Shown here one piece after another: positions 36,601 through 44,964 of a DNA stretch of 64,000 nt. The stretch spans positions 1 through 64,000 of the forward strand of contig NZ_FNOH01000012.1 of NCBI RefSeq assembly GCF_900106535.1, given 5' to 3'. A program made the translations under genes and the position numbers. How positions within the stretch are numbered: the first letter of the stretch is position 1; each line of letters opens with the position of its first letter. Source of the stretch: Myxococcus xanthus. Its GTDB lineage: Bacteria > Myxococcota > Myxococcia > Myxococcales > Myxococcaceae. The notes beneath the pieces were generated by a model that saw nothing but the letters and a program-made list of their open reading frames with translations, searched no databases and was not told the DNA's origin.

Positions 36601-37953
36601 TCACTGCTCCGCGGGGATTTCGCGCACGGACATCCACTTGAAGTCCACGTCGGTGGCACTGTCCCAGCGGAAGACCGCGATGGGGCCGCCCCAGGTAATC
36701 GGCATGGCGTTCACCGCGCCGCCACAGTGACTGGCGTCGCCACCCCAGCTACCCGAGTCCACCATGTCGTAGACCTTCTTCCAGGTCTTCTTGTCGGCGT
36801 TCTCGTTGAGGTACATCTCCAGGCGCACGGCGTCCTTGCCGTTGACCTTGGTGTTCCGCATCACCGACTTGAAGCCCACCCAGCGGCCGCGGAGCGCGGA
36901 CGTTCCGGACTTGTACGCCGCCTGTTCGTACGAGACGTGCCACGTCTCCTTCTGCCAGCGCACGCGGCCGTCATAGTGCAGCGAGCCCTTGTAGCTGCTG
37001 CCCTCGCAGCCCGAGTTGTTGTCGTTGTGCTTTCCGCCACGCGCGTACCAGGCGAAGTTGTCCGAGACGTCGGACGTGGAGTTGACCTTGATGAAGCCCG
37101 TCATCTCCACGTTCCGCCAGTCGTTCGCCGCCTGCATGTAGCCTCGGCTGGCCAGCACGTCACGGTCATAGGTCGGAATCTTGGACGCGCTGTAGCCCGT
37201 GGAGGTGAACACGGACATGCGCACCTTGCTGTTCTTCATCTTCCAGGAGCCGTCCGAGTTGCGGGTGATGGTGTTCTGCGGGTCAAAGCGCTTGTCCGAC
37301 GTCGCGTTGTCCGCCAGGAACCACTGCTCACCGCCCGACTTGGTCGGGTAGAGCATCGTCACGCCGAACTTGTCCTGCGTGGAGCCCGGGCCGGGGTCCG
37401 GATTCTCCGGGTCCGGATTCTCCGGGTCCGGATTCTCCGGCTCCGGGTCCGGGATGGTGGCGCCGGAGAGGGCCGCCATGTCCGTGATGCTGCCCCAGGT
37501 CGTCTGGGTGCTGCCGTAGAAGGTGACGCGCACGTAGCGGGCGTTCACCGTGGGGAAGGTGACGCGCTCGAAGTCAGCCGACTTCCCGGAGGAGATGCCC
37601 ACGAAGACGCGGGTGAACGTGGTCCCGTCCGTCGACGTGGCGATGTCGAAGAGGTTGATGCGCTCGTTGCCACGGAACCAGGCGATGTCCAGGCCGTTCA
37701 GCGGCTTCACCGACCCCATGTCGCCGCGAATCCACTGGCCCGCGCCCGAGGCCGACCAGCGCGTGGCCTTGTTGCCGTCCACCGCCATCGAGGGAGGGGT
37801 GGGAGCGTCATAGGAGCTGGCGGTGGCGGAGACGAAGCCTCCAGCGGCCAGCGCGGGCGTCGCGAACGCGCCGACGGCCAGCGAGAACGCGGTGACAGAC
37901 GTGCGGAAGCGCTTCCATCCCCCCAGGGACGAAGTCGAGTGCTGTCGATTCAA
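36601..37953 (-). CDS. secreted F5/8-type-C (discoidin) domain protein
   Basis: A 450-residue exported protein. The signal peptide ends near ATPALA|AGG. Residues ~38-165 form a discoidin/CBM32-like domain (ASSYDAPTPPSMAVDGNKATRWSAS split across strands; ARYVRVTFYG at its end), which usually binds sugars. A linker with three PENPD units (~residues 170-190) leads to a C-terminal domain of ~250 residues, aromatic-rich and with paired Cys, probably a beta-sandwich. I do not recognise a catalytic motif. An extracellular polysaccharide-binding or -degrading role is likely. Confidence 0.78.
   Translation of the reverse strand: MNRQHSTSSLGGWKRFRTSVTAFSLAVGAFATPALAAGGFVSATASSYDAPTPPSMAVDGNKATRWSASGAGQWIRGDMGSVKPLNGLDIAWFRGNERINLFDIATSTDGTTFTRVFVGISSGKSADFERVTFPTVNARYVRVTFYGSTQTTWGSITDMAALSGATIPDPEPENPDPENPDPENPDPGPGSTQDKFGVTMLYPTKSGGEQWFLADNATSDKRFDPQNTITRNSDGSWKMKNSKVRMSVFTSTGYSASKIPTYDRDVLASRGYMQAANDWRNVEMTGFIKVNSTSDVSDNFAWYARGGKHNDNNSGCEGSSYKGSLHYDGRVRWQKETWHVSYEQAAYKSGTSALRGRWVGFKSVMRNTKVNGKDAVRLEMYLNENADKKTWKKVYDMVDSGSWGGDASHCGGAVNAMPITWGGPIAVFRWDSATDVDFKWMSVREIPAEQ
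37401..37445. repeat. three tandem 15-bp units encoding the PENPD linker
   Basis: The unit GATTCTCCGGGTCCG repeats three times in tandem (last copy with one change), encoding Pro-Glu-Asn-Pro-Asp on the minus strand in the linker of the discoidin protein. It is prone to slippage. Confidence 0.85.
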
Positions 37954-38259
37954 GTGACTACCTCAAGTGAGGCCGCGAGCTTCCGCGACACATCGGAGCG
38001 GCCAGGAGCCTTTCCGGAGCGCCGCGTTCCCCCCGCGGCGCGTGGACTTCCATTTCTCCTGCCGTCCGGAAGGAGGCACCCGCGCTGACGCGCGGAGGCT
38101 TTCTCCAGGAGCGGCCAGAGGTGTTACCGACTCAACGACGGACTGCGGGCCCCAATACCCTTTGAGTCGATATGGAATTCCCACGACATTTCTTGAGCAT
38201 GTTTTCAGCCATGCCCGCTCGCCCTGCAGCGATACATGCAATGAAACACGGCGCGTTTC
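37954..38259. other. intergenic region upstream of the discoidin-domain gene
   Basis: A 306-base gap after treZ on the minus strand, with no convincing gene. It contains widely spaced inverted repeats GACTCAA (38129-38135) and TTGAGTC (38162-38168) and an AT-richer tract around 38160-38260, probably the promoter region for the discoidin gene. No clear -35/-10 pair was identified. Confidence 0.4.
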
Positions 38260-40125
38260 TCAGTCTTTGGCGGGAAGTCTTATCACAGCCAGAGCCGAAC
38301 CCTTCAACCGCACCGTGTCTTGCTTCAATGGCTGCAATTTTTCGGAGCCGCCGAAGCAAGCGTCTTCAGTCCACAGCACCAGCGCCGAGCCGGCGGGCAC
38401 CGGATAATCCAGCGCGCCGCGCAGGCTGAGCAACACCTGCAGTCGCTGGCCGCCCCCACGCCGTTCGAGCACCAGTGCGTCCGGCCCCAGGGCCCGGGCC
38501 GCATAGGAGCCCCGCCCCGTCTCGCGCAGGGCGGGCTCCGATGCGCGCAGACGGAGCAGCTCCCGGTAGAGCGCTCGCACGCCCGCATGCCCTGGCTGCT
38601 CCGCCTCCGCCCAGTCCAGTTGAGAGCGGGTGAAGGTGTCGTCCGCTTGCGGGTCCGGCACCTCCGCGCCCGCGAAGCGCGCGAACCCGGCGAACTCCTT
38701 TCGCCGGCCCTCCGTGACGAGCTTGCCCAGCTCCGCGTGGTGCTCGGTGAAGTAGAGGAAGGGCGTGCTGGCGTTCCACTCCTGCCCCATGAAGAGCATG
38801 GGCGTGTAGGGAGACAGCAGCAGCAGTCCACTCATGGCGCGGAAGGCCGCGGGGCTCACGTCGTGCCCCAGCCGCTCGCCGAAGGCACGGTTGCCCACCT
38901 GGTCATGGTTCTGGATGCAGTGGACGAAGCGCCAGGGCTCCAGCCCATCCGCCTTCGTGCCTCGCGCATGGCCCAGGTTCTTCGACACCTGCCCTTCGTA
39001 GAACCAGCCCTGGTTCAGCGTGCGCGCCAGGTCCTCCGTGTTGCCCGTGTAGTCCTGGTAGTAGCCGTCGCTGTCCCCCGCGAAGGCGCGGCGCAGTTGG
39101 TGGTGGAAGTCATCCGCCCACACGCCGTCCAGCCCCAGGCCGCCCTCCGACGCGGGGCGCATCAGGCGCCGCTCGTTGCGCTCGTCCTCGGCGATGACAT
39201 GCACCTTCCGGCCCGGCGCGCAGGCCCGCGCCCGCTCGGCGACCTCGGTGAGCAGGTGCGGCGTGCCGTCGTCGATGATGGCGTGCGCGGCGTCCAGGCG
39301 CAGGCCGTCCAGGTGGTAGTCAGCAATCCACATCTCCACGTTGGCCAGCACCTGGGTCCGCGCGTGGGCGCTGCCTTCGCCGTCGTAGTTCACCGCGTCG
39401 CCCCACGGCGTGTGGTGGCGGCCGGTGAAGTAGTGCGGCGAATACACCCGCAGGTAATTCCCATCCGGTCCGAAGTGGTTGTAGACGGCGTCCATCAGCA
39501 CCGCGAGCCCGTGCGCGTGCGCGGCGTCCACCAACCGGCGCAGCCCCTCCGGACCGCCGTAGGCCTGCTGGGGCGCGAACAGGCTCACGCCGTCGTAGCC
39601 CCAGTTGCGGCGTCCCGGGAAGGACGCCACCGGCATCAGCTCCAGCGCGGTGATGCCCAGCTCCTTGAGGCCGGCCAGACGCGGGATGAGCGACTCGAAG
39701 GTGCCTTCGGGCGTGGCCGTGCCCACGTGCACCTCGTAGATGACCAGCGCCTGCGGCGCCACGCCCTTCCAGCCCGCGTCCGTCCAGGCGAAGTCGGGCA
39801 CCACCACTTCGGACGGCCCATGCACGCCCTGGGGCTGCGAACGCGACCACGGGTCCGGGAAGGGGCCTTCGCCATCCACGCGCAGCTTGTAGCGAAGCCC
39901 CGCGCCCTGCCCTTCCAGCACCGCACCGAAGCAGTCGCCGGGCTCCGGCGTCATCGGCAAGACGCGGCCCGGATTGCCTTGCGCGTCGTGCAGCACCACC
40001 TCCACGCGCTGGTGGCCGGGCGCCCAGACACGCCACCGCACCCGCTCACCCGCCTCCACCCACGCCCCCAAGAGAGGGGCCTTCGACCGCGCTGCCCGAG
40101 ACTCATCCGCTGGACCCATGGGCAT
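38260..40125 (-). CDS. treZ: malto-oligosyltrehalose trehalohydrolase
   Basis: A 621-residue GH13 enzyme that releases trehalose from maltooligosyl-trehalose. An N-terminal beta-sandwich (VRWRVWAPGHQRVEVVLHD) precedes the TIM barrel, with LMDAVYNHFGP, nucleophile Asp in DGLRLDAAHAI, acid Glu in HVIAEDERNE and the third Asp in QNHDQVGN. NWGYDGV is typical of TreZ. Start: ACAGGGAC precedes ATG 40125; the longer frame to 40263 has no family counterpart. Its partner TreY is not in the window. The pathway makes trehalose from glycogen for stress protection. Confidence 0.93.
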   Translation of the reverse strand: MPMGPADESRAARSKAPLLGAWVEAGERVRWRVWAPGHQRVEVVLHDAQGNPGRVLPMTPEPGDCFGAVLEGQGAGLRYKLRVDGEGPFPDPWSRSQPQGVHGPSEVVVPDFAWTDAGWKGVAPQALVIYEVHVGTATPEGTFESLIPRLAGLKELGITALELMPVASFPGRRNWGYDGVSLFAPQQAYGGPEGLRRLVDAAHAHGLAVLMDAVYNHFGPDGNYLRVYSPHYFTGRHHTPWGDAVNYDGEGSAHARTQVLANVEMWIADYHLDGLRLDAAHAIIDDGTPHLLTEVAERARACAPGRKVHVIAEDERNERRLMRPASEGGLGLDGVWADDFHHQLRRAFAGDSDGYYQDYTGNTEDLARTLNQGWFYEGQVSKNLGHARGTKADGLEPWRFVHCIQNHDQVGNRAFGERLGHDVSPAAFRAMSGLLLLSPYTPMLFMGQEWNASTPFLYFTEHHAELGKLVTEGRRKEFAGFARFAGAEVPDPQADDTFTRSQLDWAEAEQPGHAGVRALYRELLRLRASEPALRETGRGSYAARALGPDALVLERRGGGQRLQVLLSLRGALDYPVPAGSALVLWTEDACFGGSEKLQPLKQDTVRLKGSALAVIRLPAKD

Positions 40126-40376
40126 GTCCCTGTAATGCGTCACCCCTGCCCTTGAGGAGCACTCCGTGTGGCCGGACGCGCCCGCCGCGCGGCGGATGTT
40201 CACGGGTAGGCATGGTGCCCGGAAGGAATGGGAACCGGCCGACGGTGTTCGTGACGACGACACCCCGGGTTGGAAGACGGCCGTGAGCAGGCGCGCGACC
40301 CGCCTTGTCGGCCCCGCGCCCCGCCAGGATGATGCGCCCGCCGGCGGCCACCCGCCCCTGATTGGAGTCCCCTGGA

Positions 40377-41522
40377 ATGAGCATCACCCACCCTGGCCTG
40401 GAGCCGCTGCCCGAATCGCCTGACGAGGACGTGCGCGCGCGCGTCGCCGCCATCGAGGTCCTCTCTCCCCGCGAAATCGACGAGCGGTTGTCGGACCTCG
40501 GCTACCGGGGGCAGACGGAGGCGCGCCGCGCGGCATCCGTGCTGGCGTACCGGCACCTGCGCCGCATCCGTCACCTGTTCCTGGAGGGGCTCGCCCCCGA
40601 ACCGGGCATGCGGGAGAACTGCCTCTTCCTGGGGCCCACCGGCTCAGGGAAGACGTTCCTCGTGGAGCTGCTGTTCCGCGAAATCCTCGCCGTTCCCACC
40701 GTGCTGGCGGACGCCACGCAGTTCTCCGAAACGGGCTACGTGGGCGACGACGTGAGCACGCTGCTGTCGCGCCTGTACGAAGCCGCGGACCGGAACGCGG
40801 CCTGGGCCGGCTGCGGCGTGGTGTGCATGGACGAGTTCGACAAGCTCGCCACCAGCCGCTCCGACAGCCGCTTCGCCGGCCAGCAGACCACGAAGGACGT
40901 CAGCGGCTTCGGCGTGCAGCGCAGCCTGCTGCACATGCTGTCCGCCCCCAGCGCGGACTTCCCGCCCGACTTCGGCTTCACCAGCCGCCAGCGGCCCGAC
41001 ACCATGGAGCTGGCCTGCGTCACCTTCATCGCGTGCGGCGCCTTCAGTGGCCTGAGCGCCACCGCGGAGGGGCTGGCCCGGAGCGAACACCTGGGCTTCG
41101 GCCGCGAACCGCTCCCGGCGCGGGTGGAGAGCATCGCCACGCGAGTGACGGAGGAGCAGTTGGAACAGACCACCGCCTTCGCGCGCTACGGCTTCATCCC
41201 GGAGCTCATTGGCCGCTTCAACCGGCTGGTCTCCTTTTCGCCCCTGGACGCGGGCACCCTGGACGACATCCTTCAACACAACGTGCTGCGTGCCTACGAG
41301 CGCGAGTTCGAGCAGGAAGGGCTGCGCCTGCAGGTGGACACCGAGGTGCGGGAGTTCGTGGTGGCCCGCGCGCTCAAGCGGGAGACGGGCGCACGAGGGC
41401 TGCGCACCACGCTCGCCCCCTTGCTGGAGCGGGCCGCCTACGAGCACTTTGGCCACCGAGACAACGACGGCACGCTCCGGCTGACGCTGGAGGCCGGCGA
41501 GGTCCAGGCGCGGCGGGTGTAG
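40377..41522 (+). CDS. ClpX-like AAA+ unfoldase lacking the zinc-binding domain
   Basis: A 381-residue AAA+ ATPase with ClpX-type organisation but no N-terminal Cys4 zinc domain. Walker A is GPTGSGKTFLVE, the pore-1 loop GYVG lies in FSETGYVGDDVSTLL, and Walker B is VVCMDEFDKLA. A ClpX-like VSGFGVQRSLLHML segment follows, with sensor/arginine-finger region IPELIGRFNRLVSF. SEHLGFGRE contains an LGF tripeptide where ClpX has the [LIV]GF loop that docks on ClpP. Without the zinc domain it should not use normal SspB/adaptor recognition. The ATG at 40377 is preferred over TTG 40362. DUF5335 follows 108 bases later. Confidence 0.88.
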   Translation: MSITHPGLEPLPESPDEDVRARVAAIEVLSPREIDERLSDLGYRGQTEARRAASVLAYRHLRRIRHLFLEGLAPEPGMRENCLFLGPTGSGKTFLVELLFREILAVPTVLADATQFSETGYVGDDVSTLLSRLYEAADRNAAWAGCGVVCMDEFDKLATSRSDSRFAGQQTTKDVSGFGVQRSLLHMLSAPSADFPPDFGFTSRQRPDTMELACVTFIACGAFSGLSATAEGLARSEHLGFGREPLPARVESIATRVTEEQLEQTTAFARYGFIPELIGRFNRLVSFSPLDAGTLDDILQHNVLRAYEREFEQEGLRLQVDTEVREFVVARALKRETGARGLRTTLAPLLERAAYEHFGHRDNDGTLRLTLEAGEVQARRV

Positions 41523-41630
41523 CCGCGCGCCTCCCTGCCAGGTGACGTGCCAGGGAAGCAGGCCCGTTCCACACCCCGCACGCACAAGCCTTACGGTTTT
41601 GCTGAGCAACGGAATCCGGAGGGCAAACAC

Positions 41631-42011
41631 ATGCATCACACTCGGGAGATACCCAGGGAAGGCTGGGGGGACTACCTCGCCTTGCTGAGCAACCTGGAGC
41701 GCGACCACTGGGTGCGCATCGAGACGGAGAGCGTCGACTTCGGCGACCAGCCGCTCGCCGGCAGGCTGCCGCTGGTGGAGATTGCCCTCGAGTCGAAGGG
41801 GAGCGACCAGGGCTCCGTGGAAATCATCGTGGGCCGGCCGGGCGGAGAGGTCACCCACCGCATCCTCAAGCCCGACCACATCTACGCGGACGAGAGCGAG
41901 AGCGGCGAGCTGGAGTGCCTGGACATCGAGGACGCGGACCAGGTGAAGACGCTCATCTTCTTCGAGCCGCAACGCGCGGGCGACGAGCTGGGCATCGGCG
42001 CGCCGTCCTGA
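41631..42011 (+). CDS. DUF5335 family protein
   Basis: A 126-residue acidic soluble protein. MHHTREIPREGWGDYL starts behind CCGGAGGG. The pattern (EIPREGWGDYLALLSN, DFGDQPLAGRLPLVEIAL, SVEIIVGR, HRILKPDHIYAD) fits DUF5335, whose role is unknown. It may share a transcript with the ClpX-like gene. An upstream start at 41547 would add 28 poorly structured residues. Confidence 0.75.
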   Translation: MHHTREIPREGWGDYLALLSNLERDHWVRIETESVDFGDQPLAGRLPLVEIALESKGSDQGSVEIIVGRPGGEVTHRILKPDHIYADESESGELECLDIEDADQVKTLIFFEPQRAGDELGIGAPS

Positions 42012-42045
42012 CGACGGGCCCCACGCGAGCACGATGAGGCCGGAA

Positions 42046-42070
42046 GGCACCCGCCCGAGCAAGGGGTGCC
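42046..42070. terminator. hairpin between DUF5335 and M57 genes
   Basis: GGCACCC (42046-42052) pairs with GGGTGCC (42064-42070) within a larger outer inverted repeat (TGAGGCC near 42035, GGCCTCA near 42100) in a 127-base convergent gap. A likely bidirectional terminator. Confidence 0.5.
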
Positions 42071-42138
42071 CTCCAGCCAGCGCGCCTTCCTGACCGGGCC
42101 TCACGGCGCGGCCAGGGCGGCGGTCCTGCATCGTGAGA

Positions 42139-42966
42139 CTACGGGTACAGCGCGCGAGCGCCCTGCTTGTCCAGGGTGGTGAGCACCAGGTCCCCCGTCT
42201 GGGTGCCAGCGCACTGCGGGTAGTGCATGACGGACGCGCGGTCATACGTCGACGTCAGGGCGCGCCACGCGTTGTCCTCGAAGCAGCTGCCCGTGGAGCG
42301 GGTGTGCTCGTGACGGAAGCCCAGCACGTGGCCCAGCTCGTGGCGCATGATGCCCTCCAGCGTCCAGGGCGAGATGGGGCCGAAGGCGGTGTTGTCCACC
42401 AGCACGTTGCGGCCCGAGCGCCCCGAGTTCGGGAAGAAGGCGCGCGCCAGGTACTGGCCGCCCGAGTTCACCGGACGCACGTCGAAGAGCACGTTGTTGT
42501 TCGAAGCGGTGCAGGCCCCATCCTGCGCGGTCACGTGGGTGAAGTTGACGTTCGCGGTGGCCTCCCAGGCCGCCGTGGCGCTGTTCATCGCCGTCACCAC
42601 GCGCGCCTTGTTGCCGGAGAAGGTGCTGCTGACGCAGTACGTGAGGTTACGCGCCTGGGTGGCGCTCCACTTCACGTCCCCGCTGAGGGCCTTGGTGGGG
42701 CTCGTATTGTAGACGGCCAGGCCGCCCCGGCTGGTGCCCGTCTCCGCCGCGACGTGGTTGTCGAAGAAGGCGCGCAGCTCCTCCTCGCTGTCCAGCGCCA
42801 TGTCGCCGTCGAAAATCAGCTTACCCTCGGGATCCTCGTACACCGAGGCCCGGAACTCCTCCCACGTCATCTTCGTCGGCTCGGACTCGGAGGCCTCCGG
42901 GCCACCGCACGCGGAACCGAGAAGGGCCACACCAGCAACCAGCGCAACGGAGCGGAACTTGAGCAT
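42139..42966 (-). CDS. M57-type zinc metalloprotease lipoprotein
   Basis: A 275-residue secreted metzincin. The start at 42966 gives signal MLKFRSVALVAGVALL with lipobox GSAC. The zinc site HELGHVLGFRHEH (HExxHxxGxxH) and the Met-turn SVMHYP define it. An acidic propeptide-like stretch (~25-95) precedes the catalytic domain, and four Cys could pair. Such proteases suit a predatory, protein-feeding lifestyle. A longer frame to 43089 is not supported. Confidence 0.9.
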   Translation of the reverse strand: MLKFRSVALVAGVALLGSACGGPEASESEPTKMTWEEFRASVYEDPEGKLIFDGDMALDSEEELRAFFDNHVAAETGTSRGGLAVYNTSPTKALSGDVKWSATQARNLTYCVSSTFSGNKARVVTAMNSATAAWEATANVNFTHVTAQDGACTASNNNVLFDVRPVNSGGQYLARAFFPNSGRSGRNVLVDNTAFGPISPWTLEGIMRHELGHVLGFRHEHTRSTGSCFEDNAWRALTSTYDRASVMHYPQCAGTQTGDLVLTTLDKQGARALYP

Positions 42967-43503
42967 CTTGGGGTTTCCTCTGACGCCTACTTCGGGGGAC
43001 GCACCCGCCGCCCGGCGATTCCGCCAGCCGCGGCCTGGAGCGCTCCGCCCTTGAGCAACCGCCGCGCCAATCCGACGCCTAGAGGACAAAGCAAGCTTTC
43101 ACTGCATTGCATGGACTAGCGACATTCCATGTTTGAAGTCAAAGGACGTAAAAACTCCTGACGGCGCGCCCGGCAACGTGGCGTCGGCACGGAGGAATCG
43201 CTCCTTTCGAGGCAGTCGCATCCAAACCAGACAGTGCTGTCTGTTTATCGGTCACCTGCCCCGTGGGTCAGGTCCGCTGCGCCCGGGGAGAAAACCACCC
43301 GTTGCAAAACGCCAGACATTGGCAAGATGCATTCCCAGACAGCCTGCGTCAACCCTCTCACCACAGCAGGGCCGGATTCATTCAGCCAGCGCCGACACGG
43401 GGGATGACGGCCGTGGGGGTTGATTCCCGACGCCCAGGGGCGCTGAGGACTGCGCGCTCCATGCGGGCGTGATAGGCGGAACAGGAGGACCCCGCCGTTC
43501 GCT
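42967..43503. promoter_or_regulatory. divergent control region between the M57 and cardiolipin synthase genes
   Basis: A 537-base region without a convincing gene. A minus-strand TTGACT (complement of 43137-43142) with CTAGTC 17 bases further (complement of 43114-43119) could drive the M57 gene with a ~145-nt leader. The stretch around 43085-43165 is AT-rich for this genome. Nothing firm is seen on the cardiolipin synthase side. Confidence 0.35.
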
Positions 43504-44964
43504 ATGCACCTGTTCGACATCCCCGCGTGGTTGGAGGTGGCCTGGCCCCATGTGGTGGCGGCGCTGACCGTGCTCATCAGCGTGGTGGCCAGCGCCCATG
43601 CGGTGCTGCACAAGCGGGACGTGCGGGCCGCGGTGGGCTGGGTGGGACTGGCGTGGCTGGTGCCGGTGCTGGGCGGGGTGCTGTACGTCCTGCTGGGCAT
43701 CAACCGCATCCGGCGCCGGGCGCGTTCATTGATGCTGAAACAAGAGCACGGCCGCTTTCCGCCGCTGTTCCAGGTGGCCCCCATGAAGGCGGAGACGGTG
43801 AGTGGCCCCCACCCCGAGGCCGCCCCCCTGGCACCCCTGGTGCGGCTGGGGGACGCGGTGGTGGGACGGCCGCTGCTGCCGGGCAACCGCTTCACCGTGC
43901 TGGAGTCCCGCCGGGACGCCTACCCCGCAATGCTGGAGGCGATTGACGCGGCGCGCACGACGCTGTCGCTGTGCAGCTACATCTTCGACAATGACATGGC
44001 GGGCCGGCGCTTCGTGGAGGCGCTGAGTGCAGCGGTGAAGCGGGGCGTGGAGGTGCGGGTGCTGGTGGACGCGGTGGGCTCGCGCTACACGTGGCCGCCC
44101 ATCCTGGGCCGGCTGCGGCGAGCCGGCGTCCGCGCCGCGCGCTTCCTGCCGTCGCTGATGCCCTACCGGCTGCCCTTCGCCAACCTGCGCAACCACCGCA
44201 AGCTGATGGTGGTGGACGGGCGCGTGGGCTTCACGGGAGGCATGAACATCCGCAAGGCCTTCTGGCCCGGCGAACATGCCGCCGTGGACCTGCACTTCCG
44301 CGTCGAAGGACCGCTGGTGGGACAGCTCCAGGAGACCTTCGCGGAGGACTGGGCCTTCACCACGCGCGAGCGGCTGACAGGCGAGGCCTGGTTCCCGCCG
44401 CTCACCGAAGTGGGCACCGTGCTCGCGCGAGGCATCGCGGACGGCCCGGACGAGGACTTCGAGACGCTGCGCACGGTGCTGCTGGGGGCCCTGGCCACGG
44501 CGCGAACGTCGGTGCGCATCGTCACGCCCTACTTCCTCCCGGACACGGCGCTCATCACCGCGCTGAGCGTGGCGGCGCTGCGCGGCGTCCAGGTGGACAT
44601 CCTCCTTCCCGAGAAGGGCAATCTTCCGCTGGTGCAGTGGGCCGCCTGGGCGCAGTTGTGGCAGGTGCTGCGGCCGGGCTGCCGCATCTTCCTCACCGCC
44701 CCGCCCTTCGACCACACGAAGCTGATGGTGGTGGACGGCGTGTGGTCGCTCATCGGCTCGGCCAACTGGGACCCGCGCTCGCTGCGGCTCAACTTCGAGT
44801 TCAACGTGGAGTGCTACGACACCGCGCTGGCCATGCAGTTGGAGGGCGTGGTGGCCGCGCGGCTGCGCAACGCGCGGCCCCTCACGTTGGAGCAGGTGGA
44901 CGCGCGCGCCCTGCCCATCCGCCTGCGGGATGGGCTGGCGCGGCTGCTGTCGCCGTACCTCTAG
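43504..44964 (+). CDS. cardiolipin synthase (phospholipase D family)
   Basis: A 486-residue membrane enzyme with two N-terminal helices (about 13-35 and 43-65), the PLDNc topology of Cls. The two HKD motifs are NHRKLMVVDGRVGFTGG and DHTKLMVVDGVWSLIGSAN. It transfers phosphatidyl groups to make cardiolipin in the inner membrane. The gene stands alone. Its TAG stop shares CTAG with the stop of the convergent MBL gene, so there is no terminator space between them. Confidence 0.9.
   Translation: MHLFDIPAWLEVAWPHVVAALTVLISVVASAHAVLHKRDVRAAVGWVGLAWLVPVLGGVLYVLLGINRIRRRARSLMLKQEHGRFPPLFQVAPMKAETVSGPHPEAAPLAPLVRLGDAVVGRPLLPGNRFTVLESRRDAYPAMLEAIDAARTTLSLCSYIFDNDMAGRRFVEALSAAVKRGVEVRVLVDAVGSRYTWPPILGRLRRAGVRAARFLPSLMPYRLPFANLRNHRKLMVVDGRVGFTGGMNIRKAFWPGEHAAVDLHFRVEGPLVGQLQETFAEDWAFTTRERLTGEAWFPPLTEVGTVLARGIADGPDEDFETLRTVLLGALATARTSVRIVTPYFLPDTALITALSVAALRGVQVDILLPEKGNLPLVQWAAWAQLWQVLRPGCRIFLTAPPFDHTKLMVVDGVWSLIGSANWDPRSLRLNFEFNVECYDTALAMQLEGVVAARLRNARPLTLEQVDARALPIRLRDGLARLLSPYL

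Noticed and set aside
43314-43334. Possible sigma54 promoter (TTGGCAAGATGCATTCC)
   Set aside because: It keeps TGGCA but lacks the GC element at correct spacing (TTGCA/T), so it does not fit the -24/-12 consensus.
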